Positions 1 to 12,045 of a DNA stretch of 64,000 nucleotides are shown piece by piece. The position numbers and the translations under genes are program-made. Under the pieces are notes generated by a model, which saw nothing but the letters and a program-made list of their open reading frames with translations, ran no database searches and was not told the DNA's origin. Position 1 is the stretch's first letter. The number at the start of each line of letters is the position of its first letter. The DNA comes from Varanus komodoensis. Its lineage: Eukaryota; Chordata; Lepidosauria; Squamata; Varanidae. The stretch is from NCBI RefSeq assembly GCF_004798865.1, contig NW_025335505.1:13589099-13653098 (forward strand), written 5' to 3'.

Positions 1-191
1 GGCGAAAACCTTTTTATTTAAGCGGTATTTTAACTGTTAGTATTAACTGATTTTATCTGGCCAGGGCGGCTTATTTTATATTGTATTTTTTGGATTTTTA
101 ATGTTTATATTAATTTATTGTTGTAAGCCGCCCCGAGGCTTCGGCGAATGGGGCGGCATAAAAATGTTTTAATAAATAAATAAATAAATAT
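1..191 (+). mobile_element. L2-type LINE, 3' end with AATA tail
   Basis: The first bases read KTFLFKRYFNC-stop (stop at 38-40), the same ORF2 carboxyl end as the 62697-63173 copy on the other strand (KTFLFKCYFNC). After it comes the 3' UTR with the inverted GCCGCCCC...GGGGCGGC stem typical of these squamate LINE ends, then GGCATAAAAATG and an AATAAATA tail ending about 191. The 5' part lies outside the window. Confidence 0.85.
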
Positions 192-360
192 CTTTCTCCT
201 GGCATAAGTCATCCTACAGGGTGACCAAGACAATTCCAGGCTGAAACCAGGCCTGAAGCCAGACTGAAATGGATCCAGATGGTCTGTTCCCTCCAAGAGT
301 GCCTGGAATTGCCCGGCCACCACCTGCTCAAGCACCTTGCCCAAAACATAGGCAAGGTGT
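192..360 (-). mobile_element. L2-type LINE fragment (RT amino-terminal part)
   Basis: On the minus strand it reads MGKVLEQVVAGQFQALLEGTDHLDPFQSGFRPG, matching the start of the reverse transcriptase of L2/CR1-like LINEs (LLGKVxERVVAxQLQxxL...LDPFQSGFRPG). It is a short internal fragment lying directly after the tail of the oppositely oriented element at 1-191, and resembles the equivalent part of the antisense L2 near 41075-41190. Confidence 0.8.
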
Positions 361-1056
361 ATAAAATGCCAATTTTGTGTATAGAAATGTATATTTTGGA
401 TTAAAATGCAGGCAATATATGTATTTTAGACTGAAATACATGCACAATGCATGTTTTTTCATTGGAAAGCATAGGTATTAGCAGTAATTTTATCACTATT
501 TTTATAAGTTATAAAAATGTCTCCAAGAATATCACTTCAATTCCCTGCCTGATTCTTTATTTGGCAGATTAGGAATCTTTATAACCTTTAAGCCATTGGG
601 TGATTTTCCCCCTGTCCCATGCTGGTTTATCATCATCATCATCAACAACAACAACATCTTGCCTACAGCAAATTAGTCTCCTTTTGTAATGGAGCCCTTT
701 CCCAGATCAGGACTTTTCAACCCTATGGCAATAGTTCTTGAAGGCCACAAAATAACTGTTGTGCATGTCACAAATTTGAACTTTTTTCTGTCTGGCATTT
801 TTCTGCTTGAATGACACATTTTAGCATGCCCTGCATTAACTCTACTCCTTGACTTTACTAGTAGCTCAAATGCATCAGTCTATTAATGTGAGGAACAATG
901 ACAGGTCACAGAACAATTTATTGTGAAAGGAAACAAAAGTCCCATTCCTGTTTAGTTTGAAGCAATTGCAGAGGAAAAATACATCACATGAAATACTTTA
1001 GGTGCCTTATACTACTGAAATTGACATCAAAATAAATATGAATAGGATTGGACAGC
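361..1056. other. Unassigned intron sequence
   Basis: No gene or clear transposon. 361-470 has loosely recurring ATGCA/TGTATTTT units, and 630-657 holds short ATC and AAC triplet runs. The rest is AT-rich and unremarkable. Confidence 0.6.
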
Positions 1057-1560
1057 GTGCCATATAAAAACTTAGAAACAGAGCGAGTCGGAAGGGGTCT
1101 CCCGGTCCATCTACTCTGACCCCTGGATCCAGCTGGCTCTGCTCATGACATGCCTACCATTTACATGTCCAGCCTATCCTTGAACATCCTCACCAATGGG
1201 GCTTCAAGCACCTCCCGTGGAAGCCCATTCCACACCCTCGGGGTCCTAACTGTCAGGAAGTGCTTCCTGGCATCCAAATTGAACCTTGGTTCTCTGAGCT
1301 TGGCTCCATTGAAATGTATCCTGCCTTCCTTTGCAAGGGAGAACAGGTCTCTACCTACCTCCATGTGACACCTTCTCACATACCTGTATGTCACCAACAG
1401 AACCCCTTTGAGTCTCCTCTTCTCCAGACTGAAAAGACCCAGATCCCTCAGTTTCACCTTATACGGCTTTCCCTGCAATCCGGCCACTATCCTTGTGGTC
1501 CTACACTGCACTGACTCCAACCTGGCTATATCCTTCCTGTAATGTGGAGTTCATATAGGC
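1057..1560 (-). mobile_element. CR1 LINE, ORF2 carboxyl end and 3' UTR
   Basis: Minus-strand translation gives LRDLGLFSLEKRRLKGVLLVTYRYVRRCHMEVGRDLFSLAKEGR...LDARKHFLTVRTPRVWNGLPREVLEAPLVRMFKDRLDM. This is the well-known carboxyl end of CR1 reverse transcriptases (RLRELGLFSLEKRRLRGDL...[38 protein letters not shown]). The frame is open for about 119 codons. The 3' UTR lies at 1057-1160. The element is 5'-truncated, as is usual for CR1. Confidence 0.92.
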
Positions 1561-2529
1561 ATGAATACAATGAAATATAAACAGGTTGACTTTAAAGTAG
1601 AAGAAAGAAACCTCACCCCATTTTGTTCTGAATCCTGAAAGAGAATAGCTGAATTGACCATTCTCTCCCATATTGAGTAGGGCAGGAGTATGCATAACTC
1701 CTTGGAGACTAGGAGGAACATTGATTGTTTACAGTGTGACACCTTGGGAGGTCTGCTGGCCAGGACCTCCTATGCTCTGGGAACTGATTTAGTGTGAGGT
1801 ACCATGCCAGTGTATCATGTGGAAAAACCACCTCAGGCTGCAGTCTAGCAGCAGTAGGAGCTGCAATATAGCTAAAGTTCAGCAGCTGTTTGGGGTGGCT
1901 GGCAGAGATCCCTGCTGAGTGCTTGTACAGACAGGCTAATTGGTGCCAAAGGGGGATTTCCTCCTAATGCAAACAGCAGATTCAGAGGAGGAATGTTTGT
2001 CTGGAACACAATGGGAGGAAAGAGTTAACGTTCCCCTTCCTGCCTGCTGTGATGTTTATAATTCTCACCCCTCCCCTAGATTATTTGATTTGTTTTAGAA
2101 AAGCTGTGCATGAATGCAAAGACAGCAGGTGCAATGAATTTAATATCACACCTTGTTTGGCCCTAAGTGGCACAGATTATTTTAGCATCTTCAGCTCCAT
2201 GTCTTCACTTGTGTTTCATCATGGATTCTATTCCTGCCTAACATCTGTCTTTATCCTGCCTGATATTTCTACCCAAACCACTTCCTACCCATTTCTATTT
2301 CTGTCTCTGGTTTTGTTCTAGCTTGTCCACTAAACACTGCTCAAGCTCTGTGGCATTTTTTCATGTATCATATTCACCAAAATTATATCTGTAGTGTAGT
2401 GCATAGGGCACTAAGATGCAGCTTTGGCCACAGATTTAGGGGACTTAGCTCATTTTCTTTTGTGAGGGGGATGAGAAGAAAAAAAAAATTACCTTGCAAA
2501 AATAGAGAATCTTAACTTAGGAATAAAAG
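1561..2529. other. Unassigned intron sequence
   Basis: No gene or recognisable repeat. Frames up to 90 codons occur but show no family features. Confidence 0.6.
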
Positions 2530-2875
2530 GTGAAAAGGTAAAGGATTCCCCTGGACATTAAAGTCCAGTCATGTCTGACTCTAGGGGGTGGTGCTCACCT
2601 CCGTTTCCTAGCCAAGGGAGTCAGCATTCGTCCTCAGACAGTCCCCGTGGTCATGTGGCCAGCATGACCAAACACCGAAGTGCACAGACCACTGTTTACC
2701 TTCCCACCGAAGTGGTACCTTTTTATCTGCTTGCATTTGCATGCTTTCGAACTGCAAGGTTGGCAGGAGCTGGGACGGAGCAATGGGAACTCACCCTGTT
2801 GTGCAGATTCAAACCAGTGACCTTTTGATCAACCAGCCCAGCAGCACAGCAGTTTAAACCACTGTGCCACCTGTA
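2530..2875 (-). mobile_element. tRNA-derived SINE of the Sauria/Squam type
   Basis: Read on the minus strand it starts with a tRNA-like head: TGGCACAGTGGTTTAA (A box) and GGTTTGAATCT (B box). It continues through the body with CCAGCTCCTGCCAACCT, GTTCGAAAGCATGCAAATGCAAG and GGTCATGCTGGCCACATGACC, and ends with GGGGAATCCTTTACC, the tail related to the BovB LINE that mobilises such SINEs. Nearly full length at about 345 bp, moderately diverged. The family is widespread in squamates. Confidence 0.88.
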
Positions 2876-2879
2876 TCTC

Positions 2880-3628
2880 CTAACTTACAAATATTTATCC
2901 TAAATATGAGGACTGCCACTTCTTTCTTTTTTTTCTTTCTTCCTGAGGACATTTACTTTCAAAATCTAGACCTCAGAGTAAACCTCCCATTTTATTTCTC
3001 CTCTCCCTTCATTCCTCTTCAACTTTTATGTATTTTACATGAATGTTGTAAATGATATGGAATTGTTTATATGTGCTTTTGAGAAAATGAAAAATGGTAG
3101 GCATACTGAGTATTATGTTATTAATGCACATAAAATTTTGTACTACAGATTAAAAATTGTTACCAAATGTCAAGTCAAAGATAAATGGAAAAGATGAATC
3201 TCTGGATAGAAGAGTGAAAGAGGAGAGAAAGAGTGGTGAAGAACACTTAGGAAAGATAACACAGTGAAGGACCCTATGGCGTTGGCAGAAAAGAAATAAG
3301 AAGCAAGGGAGAATTGGTGCAAGTTCAGTATGACTGGGTTGGTACAACACAATGGTTTGTGCAAACGAGGACTGATTTCACCAGAGTGGCTTAATCATGC
3401 GCAAAAGCCAAAACAACCTATTGGCTGTTGTAGGGCATCTTCTACACATGATGGGTTATCATGTCATCCAAATCCAGATGACAACATGGCTCAAGGGATC
3501 AGCCACAGAACTGAGGAAAAGCAGCAAACCCGCCCCCCCCCCATGCTCTTGTCAAGAGGTTTCCAGGTAGCCACTAATGCCAGCCATCACCAAAATGCAG
3601 AGGCAGCTGGAGGCAGCTGGCACTAGTT
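2880..3628. other. Unassigned intron sequence
   Basis: No gene or clear transposon. It includes a T-rich tract (2925-2945) and a short poly-C (3530-3541) just before the CCTT microsatellite. Confidence 0.6.
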
Positions 3629-3680
3629 TTCCTTCCTTCCTTCCTTCCTTCCTTCCTTCCTTCCTTCCTTCCTTCCTTCC
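3629..3680. repeat. (CCTT)n microsatellite
   Basis: About 13 uninterrupted CCTT units, directly after two copies of AGGCAGCTGG. It creates artificial open frames on both strands (PSFLPSFL and GRKEGRKE), which are not genes. Confidence 0.97.
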
Positions 3681-4507
3681 TGTCATGGTTACTAGTCATT
3701 TTGGGCTTTTTCCATTCCCCACTTTTTCTGAGATCACAAAAGTTGGCTTCTATGAGCCTCGTTATGACAACCACTGTCATCCCATTCAAAATGCCCAAGT
3801 GGCATCTTATGAGACTGTCAATAGTCTGCAGCATCCTTATTTTTTTAAAAAATGCGCAAAAAGGATTTATGCAAAAAGTGCTTGTGATTGTTACAGTTAA
3901 GTACAGTTGCACAACTGTAAACCTTCACAGTTGTGCTCCTGCAGGGATTTGAAGCTTCAGCTGGGTCAATCTCCAAGGATGGTTAATCTCCAGGACTGGT
4001 CAGTCTCTTGGCACTGGTGCCCAGCATGGCATTGCCTCAGTGTTGAAATACCTGCAGTCACACAAATCTTAAGGTTTGCTGCTGTGAAACTGCATCTAAC
4101 TTAAAAAAAAAACTTTCTGTACAAATTTAGTGCATTTTAATTTTAAGCGAAAAGGTTCTGCCAGCCACTGACAGCCCCTTCTGAATGCTACTTGGGCACT
4201 CTGAAAGGGCTGTTAGTGTCTGTCAAAATGAAGATTATACATGCCATCTTTTGCAATTTTTGAAAAAGGGAGCAAGGAGGAGAAGAGGGAGCTGTGGTGA
4301 ACCTGGTATGGGTTGTGCTCAGAACAGGGAGAAGAGAGACAACTAGGCCCTCCTTGTGATGTCCCACAGAATACCTGTGGATGGTCTCTAAAGATGGAAC
4401 AGGGGGTGAGGGAGCAAACAACCCATGGTAAGTCTGATTATTTGTCAACCTCACTATGGGTTGTTTCGCCAACAGTGCACCTGACATAGCTGATTGCCTG
4501 AGTAAGT
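3681..4507. other. Unassigned intron sequence
   Basis: No gene seen. 4415-4465 has a loose inverted repeat around AACCCATGG / CTATGGGTTGTT, recalling the palindromic family at 13488-13895 and 59365-59690, but too short to assign. Confidence 0.55.
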
Positions 4508-4622
4508 TAGAAGCATAGAATCATAGAACAGTAGATTTGGAAAGTCCATGAAGACCATCTGGTCCAGCCCCCTGCTGTTGCAGGACACTGAGTTATACCA
4601 TCCCACTCAGATGGTGTCCAGT
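4508..4622 (-). mobile_element. CR1 LINE 3' end fragment
   Basis: The sequence AATCATAGAACAGTAGATTTGG ... GTCCAGCCCCCTGCTGTTGCAGGACACT ... CAGATGGTGTCCAG is the reverse complement of a CR1 3' end. It aligns along its length with the end of the longer antisense CR1 at 34252-34370, which has the same order of motifs. Confidence 0.8.
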
Positions 4623-7600
4623 TAATGTGACATCAAAATGCCCCCTCTTTTTCAGGGAAATAAATGGACCAAAAATCTAAGCAGGCGGATTTTATTTCCA
4701 TAATGAGCTGAACTATCTATATGTTTGGTTTTATATCTATCTATTCCATTGTATTAAATGGAAGAGCAAAAGCTTAGAACATATTTCATTAGTTCATTTT
4801 GCCAGAAAAAGGTTGTGAATTAATTAACTTATTTAGATGAAATAGTTAAGTAAAAAGTAAGGGACTGAAATTTAGAGCCAAAGTCATAAAGAAACTCTGC
4901 TGACCCCAAGGTCGTAGTGAGATCCGTCATCTCAGAAATCCAGTGCACTTCTAACTGATTTGTGTGAGGTTTCAGCTGCGGTTTTTATACTACTCATTTC
5001 AGGAAAAAAGTGTTTCAAAATGTTAATTGCTTATTTCTTGGTGAGTATTAACCCTTATTTTTATAGTTCAATGAATCATAACTCCTGATAACTCCTGTTG
5101 AGGAAGAGTTTTGATACATGTTGATGTTTGCTAAACTTGAAAATAATTTGCATTATACAACACAATCTTATACATATTTACTCAGAAGTAGCTTCCATTA
5201 AGTTCTGTGGTCTTGCCCTTATGCCAGTATGTGGATTGCACTACAGAATCACAGTGCAACTCTATAGATATGTGTTCAAAAGTAAATGCCAGTTAAGTAG
5301 GATTGGTTATAGAAGTGTATCTTTCACTGCTACCTTATTCCCATCCCAATGACTTGGCCAAGGTAGAAGGTGTATATGGGAAAGTTTTGTTGGAGTTCAA
5401 AGACCACTGTATTTGGTTTATTTTAGGCTGCCTCTGTTGGAAGTGCTGGGGACAGGGGAATTTGCTATGCCAATCTCAGTCTGATCTTGATCCCTCTCAG
5501 GTAAACAGGGCAACTTTGGACTTAATCCACTTAAAGAATCACTCTTTTGGGGCCTTAAGCTCTGCACATGTTGAGCTGGTGATAGCAGAGCTGCTCTCTA
5601 CCTGTGTGAGGGAACCTTATCCCCATCCTAACATGTATCAGCCAGCAGATGTGTTTAGATTTCTCTGTCCATTTCTCTGCCTGTTTTTTCCCCTCAGTGT
5701 TACTGAACCTTTGCATTCTGAATAAAAAGTTCTGAATATTCTATAGCATGAATATTTTATGTTGCTCTGATAAAAACATGACAAATGAATGTGCTAAGAC
5801 TCTGACCCTAATTATTTATGAATGTTTGTCTTTGAATACATTTTTTTCAAATGAAAAATCAGTATGAGGCAACCACCTGTCTTGCATTCTAATTATAATA
5901 TTAAAGACTGTGGTTCATTTTTGCCTAACATCAGGTACTATTTCTAGAAATATAACTTTAAATGGAATCATTTTTGTAATCTTTGTTCACATAGAAAACA
6001 TCTGTTTTGCCTAGAAAGCTTCAATATTTTTCTAGGAAAAAAAGACTGCTATTTGCTCAATGTTACAGTTGTTTAAAATTTATTTTGTACAATCTTTGTG
6101 TATGTCTGCATGTGGAAAAAAACTACATGGTATACCTGAGTAAAATATGGTTGATTTAATTCAGAGGACAATAATAACGGAATTTATGCTAAAAGGAGGC
6201 CACGGATGCATAGAGATAGTCTTTTTAAAAAGCTACAATATTGTTGATCTGATGTTTAGCTAGAAAGAGGAAATATCTAGGGGAAATCATATTGTGATTT
6301 CACAATGACTTACTTGGAATTTATGTGTACAATTTTGAGCATTTCCTTCTACACATTCATGCAGATAGCGTGATATAGGAGTCACATGATTATCCACTAT
6401 TGGAGCACCACTTGCTGTAGTTGAATGCTTCACTGATTATCAGCCTGTCCCAGGAGACACAGCTGACTGTTGGCTTCAGAGTTTCAAGATTACATGAGGT
6501 CGACCGTCCTAGTAAAGGAAAAAACAAAGGTTAGGGGACATTTGACTCTTTGGAAGAAGTCACACCTGCTGAATTGTTTGACTGTTGGTCAAAGCTACTG
6601 TATCCCTTTTATGGCGTTTATCTGGTACACCAGCTTTAAAGCCCACTGCCCATTCAGCTTGGAGCAAAAGTCTTGAAGTACTAAACATTTCACAAGGAAA
6701 AATAGCAAGCTTCGATGCCTCTGTCCATGGTGCTGATCAGTCAGAAGAACTATTTTTTGCGGTCTGTGCTAATTACTAGTCCCCCCTCCCCTTTTGTGAA
6801 ATGTAGGGCAAAGGATATACATTCCCCTCCTCTGCCTTATTCTTTGATTTTTTCCTAAACTTATGTATCATATATTTCAGATTTGTGTGTTAGACTGCTG
6901 CTCAAATATATACAGTATACAACTCCAATGGTGCATCAGATTTCTAGAAAACAAAAGTGCATTGAAAATGAGGACATTATAAATAGGAAATTGAGGTATT
7001 GGTAAAGCATGTGAATAATGGTGCTTTACTAATGAAATGGTGCTTGTACCATGAAAATTGTACAAGAGGTGTTGAGTCTGGAATGTATAGACAGATTAGT
7101 GTAGAAATGGTATGGCCCTCTGTTTAAACATGGGCATGAACCAGGCAAAATGTGTTCTGTTTATCCCTAGTTTGCACAAGATTGCCTGGTCATTGATAGA
7201 ATGAATTTCTCCCATTTGGTTGGAGAGTTACTCAATTTCCTAGCCCTGTGGAAAGCAGTACTTGAAACTGGAAGCCGTGAATGTTCATTGCACTTTGAAT
7301 CAGAGATCATTTGGCAAAATGTGTGCCCACGTAAGAAACAAGGCATTCCACTTTTTATATGTTCTTTTTTCTTCATTCTGGATGCTCTAAAGCATAATGT
7401 AGAACAACAGCAGCAGCAAGAGAGGGCTGAGAGGCAATCGGTCACACAGATATGGGTAGGCTTAAAGCTGGGTGAGTGAGTGGAGAATAACATATCCAAA
7501 TTATATAGAAATAAGTGGCAGAATTGCAACAGAGAAATGAAATGTACAATCAACGGGAAAACTGCCTATGGACAGAAACTGTGTAAGTTAACCAATTTAA

Positions 7601-9833
7601 TTAAGAAAAATAGAGTTCTTAAATTTAATATTTGGCACACAGTGTTTACCTTTTTCCAACATAGATTTCAATCAATCCTTATGAGTTTGCTTTAAAAATA
7701 TAGAGGCTTCCTTGTTTATTAATTGTAAGGATTTATATGCTATAGGATGTACTTATATTATCATGTTATTGCCATTTTCTTTCAAGAAAGAATTCTAATT
7801 TCTGGCTTTGTAGCTGAGGAAGGGAAGGAAACTGATCTTATTAATTAAAAAAGAAACCAGAAAGAGAAAGTGATTTTAACTGAAATACATGCCTTGAGAG
7901 ATGCAAGACTGGAACAAGTATTATTATTTATTATGACCAAGATTTACCTTCTTTAAAGGTGAATGCAAACTCTTCCACACTTTCTGGCTTAAAAGTTCTA
8001 TTTTCATCATCGTACTTTCCCTTCTTACAATTTGATGATGCCATCCTTCTTCACAAGACTTTCACTCAAGACACTTCTTGAATTGAAGTGCTTTGTAATG
8101 GCAACGGTAATGGCAACAGGAGAGGGTCAGCTCATTCTCTGCAGGTCTCTTGTACCTGCTGACTGGGCTGCTGTTTGAGGCTCATAGAGAGATGACTGAA
8201 GTGCCACTGGGATTAGTTATCACAACACAATTTTTGCATGTCTTTTCCTGGAGGGTTTTTGTGCTCACTGGCTCAGCTGCTGGTTGAGCTCTGATTGGTT
8301 TAGGTTCAGAGTTGAAGTCACATGATTGAAGTACCACAGTTGGTGAACAGAGCAGGAAACTCATGCCTTGTCCCTTGCTTTTGTTGGGGTCAGCTCAGTG
8401 AATCAAATTAGAAATTGTGTCAGGCTTTTTTCGACCCTCTGAGAGCTGCAAAACCAACTGGAAGAGCCACATGTAGCTCATGAGCCTCTGTATCAAGAAA
8501 CATTTCATTGGCAGAGGGACACCAATTGGGTATAACCTTAGTCATGAGTAAACAGAAGGTAAATTGACAAGTATAACTGCCTTTTTGAATTAGACTTTAA
8601 TTACAGTATTTATATGTATTTCTCCAAAAATAGTTGAATCAAATGGAATATCAGAATACAGCCATATGTGATGGCAAGGAGTGTTAATAGGCTTCAGAAT
8701 GAGATTCATGTTTTTGGAAAATTATAGAATGATTAACAGGAGGAGGTTGCAGTAAGTATCACAGCTGGATCATTAAGAAGAGAAGTGTAAAGTTTATAAT
8801 TAAAAAGCAGATGAAGTGTAGTGTAAAAGAGCTTGTGTTTAGTATTCTCTCATCTGAAAGGTGTTCTTTAGTATGATAAAATATATGTTATCACTGAGAG
8901 ACATCAAACAGAATAGTCAGTTGCAACAATATTGTGCCTTTCCTTGCATAAACACCCTTGTGACTGCTGTCCCTATGATGAATATTAAACCCTCATAATT
9001 ACATACAGCAACAACAACAGCAACAAGAAAACATATATCATGTAGAAAAGGGATGCAATATAATGTTTCCTGCAGATTGTCATACAAGCTCTGTCTGGCA
9101 GCTTCTCAGATCCCCAGAACAAACAATAAAAACAAAACAAAAATCCTTTAGGAATGCGTGCCATAGAAGACCCTTTCTTAAAGCATATCCAGACTATCCT
9201 TGGAAGCCCTGCTTGAAGCCTCCCCTCTGCTTTCTAGGATTATCTATGATGAGTGCTTTTATGAGAGGTACCCCCATTCCCTTCCTGATTCCTCCTCTCA
9301 CCCCATAAAATTTCCAGCGAACAGAGTGTGGAGTGTTAGGGTGCTTCAGCAAAAGAATGGACTAGAGGAGAAAGAAGGTCTACGATCCAGGATTTCTGGA
9401 TGGGTAGTCTGAGAACTGAGGTTTCTGGGATGGGTGCTGGTTTTATCCAGTCAAAGTTAGATGGCCTTTTTTTGCTCATCCAATAAAGTCATTTCAGAAG
9501 GAGAGGACGAAGCCTGGAGGGACTGCAGGATAGCTCATATCCTGGCCTTTTCAGTCTTCTTCACTCTCCACACATCAGAATGTCCTTTTTGTCTCTCTGA
9601 GGTTGTATTGTTGACCTTGTAGAGGCAACTGGCATGGTGAGCTGTTTTGTTATCTCTCACCCTGTCTTCATTCCTAAATCTGGGCATCCCAAATGTCACT
9701 GGATTGCTCCTTAAAGAACTTGTATGTGAAATATATTACATGTTCCTAAGATTTGCTCTGTAGCAGAGAACTGGACAAATTGGGCACTAGAACAACAGTT
9801 ACAAGGTAATATCAGGGCATGAGGGGTGGCAGC
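4623..9833. other. Unassigned intron sequence with one short palindromic repeat copy
   Basis: 5.2 kb with no supported gene. A copy of the CAGAAGTAAG palindromic repeat lies at 5152-5320 (listed separately). A 140-codon frame (5303-5725) and a 128-codon frame on the minus strand (7167-7553) show no family features and I treat them as chance. 8380-8480 contains GAGCCACATGTAGCTCATGAGCC, which may be a decayed hAT end, but boundaries cannot be set. Confidence 0.6.
5152..5320. repeat. Dispersed palindromic repeat, CAGAAGTAAG family
   Basis: Contains ACACAATCTTATACATATTTACTCAGAAGTAG...TTCCATTAAGTTC, then a second unit with AGTGCAACTCTATAGATATGTGTTC. The same motif order (AATCCTA, TACTCAGAAGTAAG, CCATTGA, then the inverted form) recurs at 35325-35480, 43330-43395 and 47385-47485. 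I know of similar sequence across squamate genomes but not of a firm family name. Confidence 0.6.
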
Positions 9834-11261
9834 GGGGATTACTGGCAAGGATTACAGAGTAACATCTGTTCTGAATAAAACACATCTGGCAGAAATTATA
9901 GTTAAAGATGAAATGATCAGACATATAGAAGAATAAATCTTGCTGAAGAAAATCAGGGTTTCTGCAAAGGTAGGTCCTGTTTGACTAATCTTTTAGATTA
10001 GCATGTGTCAACAAGCATGTGAAGAGGGGTGATCTGACAGACATTGTTTATTTGAATTTCCAGCCTTTCTCCAAAGACTCCTAAGCAAACATAACAATTA
10101 AGCAATATGAGGAGTTCTTATGGATCAGTAACTGGTTAAAGAATAGAAGGCAGACAGTAGGCATGAACGGTATATTTTTCAAAAGAATTACTTGGAAATG
10201 GGAGGATTGGCAGTCACCGTGGTTCGTTGCAATCTCATATAAAGTAATCACAGTGACAAAGCCTAATTCCAAATGGCAGGGTGGGGCTTTCTCATCCTTT
10301 CCTTCTTGCTGCAGCCCCTGTGCCACCCTCAAATCTGATCTTTCCTTCCCACTGCATGCTCTAGCATGTTTCTATGGCTGGAAGTTTGGGTGACCTATCT
10401 GAGCAGATTTAAGGTTGCATGAGGAACTACAAGGATGAGTAATCCCTTCTACCAGTACTTTCTGGTCCACTAGTGGAAGGACAATATTGGATTCAAGCCC
10501 CCAAATCCTAAATTCAGACTATACTGAAGGGCTTGTTGGTGGCTGCCCAGGAAAGAGACCTTGGAATTGTTCTTTAGTGCATTGAAAACATAGATCAAGT
10601 ATGTCACTGCTTTGAAAATAAGGAAATTGAGAATTGGGAAAGGAATCAAAAATAAAACTGCAAGGATCATAATCATGCCTTTACACAAATTTATGATGCT
10701 GTCATTCTTGGAATGCTATCTACAGTTCTGACCAACGAATCTCAAAATCAGATATTATGAAGATGGAGAATGTGTACAAAAGGTCAACCAAAAGCGGTCA
10801 TTTAGCATAAAAGAGAGGAAATGAGAAAGATGTATAAAATTACTCCTGGAGTAGAGACAGTTCATAAAATAATGTTGTTTCCTTCTCTTATGATATCATG
10901 ACCTGATTTATTCAGTTAAGCTGAATGGTGGGATACAGAAATGGAAGTGTTACGTCATAAGGCATACATTTGAACAACGGAATTCATTTGCACAGGATAT
11001 GGCGATGGCCACCATGCTGAATGACTTTAAAAGGGGATTAGATACTTTCATAGAGAATAAGACCATTAATGGCTGCTGGCCATGATACCTATGCATTTCC
11101 TCAGTGTATCAGAGGCAGTACGCTTTGAATACTTGTTGCTGAAGAATATAAGCAGAAGTGTTCTCTGTCTTTCATATCCTGCTTTTGGGATTTCCATAAA
11201 GAGTTAACAGAATACTTGCCTAGAGAGGCTTTTAGCATGGTCCAAGATGGCTCTTTTTATA
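9834..11261 (+). mobile_element. CR1 LINE (RT segment to 3' end), broken by about 280 bp of unrelated sequence
   Basis: Starts in the reverse transcriptase region: GGATTAC...AGTAACATCTGTTCTGAAT, then GCTTCTGCAAAGG, GTCCTGTTTGACTAATC and TCCTAAGC...GGATCAGTAACTGGTTAAAGAATAG, equivalent to CR1 ISNWLKNR. About 10195-10480 does not align. Homology resumes at GGAAAGAGACCTTGGAATTG and runs through AATGACTTTAAAAGGGGATTAGA, ATCAGAGGCAGTACGC and CCTGCTTTTGGGATTTCC to a degenerate 3' end near CTCTTTTTATA. Many stops and frameshifts; an old copy. Confidence 0.85.
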
Positions 11262-11847
11262 GTGATATGCTCTCTTCACTAACCCACAAGAAAAGTTAGA
11301 ATCTATATTTTGAATGACAAAAAAGAGGTAGGTTCATTTTAGAATCTTTATGGAACTAATTAGAAAGTAGACTGGGGTTAAGGGTAACACTAAGACATTT
11401 CCAGTTTACTTTGTTTCCCTTTTATGACTTCCTTAAATGTTACTTCAGAAATAACAATTACTTATCCCACTATTTTATGTCGCGTGACAAGTTAAATTAC
11501 TTTTGTTGGAAATTATATGTATTCATATAGCTTTCTGGTTCAGCAGCCTTTAAGACTGTTTGGATTATTTTCATTTTTCACTTGGGCATTCAGATCACTA
11601 AGTCCACATCCCTCTGTTGCATAAGACCCACTGGTTTCAGTGGCTACTGCAGTGGAGATGTGTGAAGTTGTGAGCTACAGTTCTGCTGTGCAATCTACAG
11701 AAATGAAAGCCACTGAAACGCACAACCTGGGATGTAAGTAGGAGTCAATACTTGGCACTGAGGACAACATTTGAGAATAGATGGAATCGATGAACAATGA
11801 ATTAGATTTGGTTCTCAGACCGTAAACACTTTCAGAAAGGAAGGCTT

Positions 11848-12045
11848 AGGGACATGAGAAGCTGCCTTATGTCAGGTTGGATCTTTTCTCTATCTAGCTC
11901 AATTTTTCTCTACCCTGACTCATGGCAGCTTTCCAGGGACTCAGGCAGTGTCTTTTCCATCACCTCCTAGTTGATATTATTAGATAGAAATGGCAGGGAC
12001 AGGGCCTGGAACTGGCTACTTATGCTTTACCAACAATACCTTGCT
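11848..12045 (-). mobile_element. tRNA-derived SINE, old copy
   Basis: On the plus strand it reads AGAAGCTGCCTTATGTCAGGTTGGATC...CATGGCAGCTTTCCAGGGACTCAGGCAGTGTCTTTTCCATCACCTCCTAG. This is the body of a common squamate SINE. Its tRNA head is on the minus strand with a degenerate B box (AGTTCCAGGCCC). The A-box end is decayed near 12030-12045. I cannot give a firm family name. Confidence 0.7.

Noticed and set aside
3574-3912. Frames with GRKEGRKE or PSFLPSFL repeats
   Set aside because: Produced by the CCTT microsatellite on the two strands.
5303-5725. 140-codon plus-strand open frame
   Set aside because: No recognisable domain, ordinary AT-rich context and a palindromic repeat at its start; most likely chance.
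7167-7553. 128-codon minus-strand frame with Cys-rich middle
   Set aside because: The cysteine run comes from a CAG-like triplet stretch read in the opposite frame; no other feature supports a gene.
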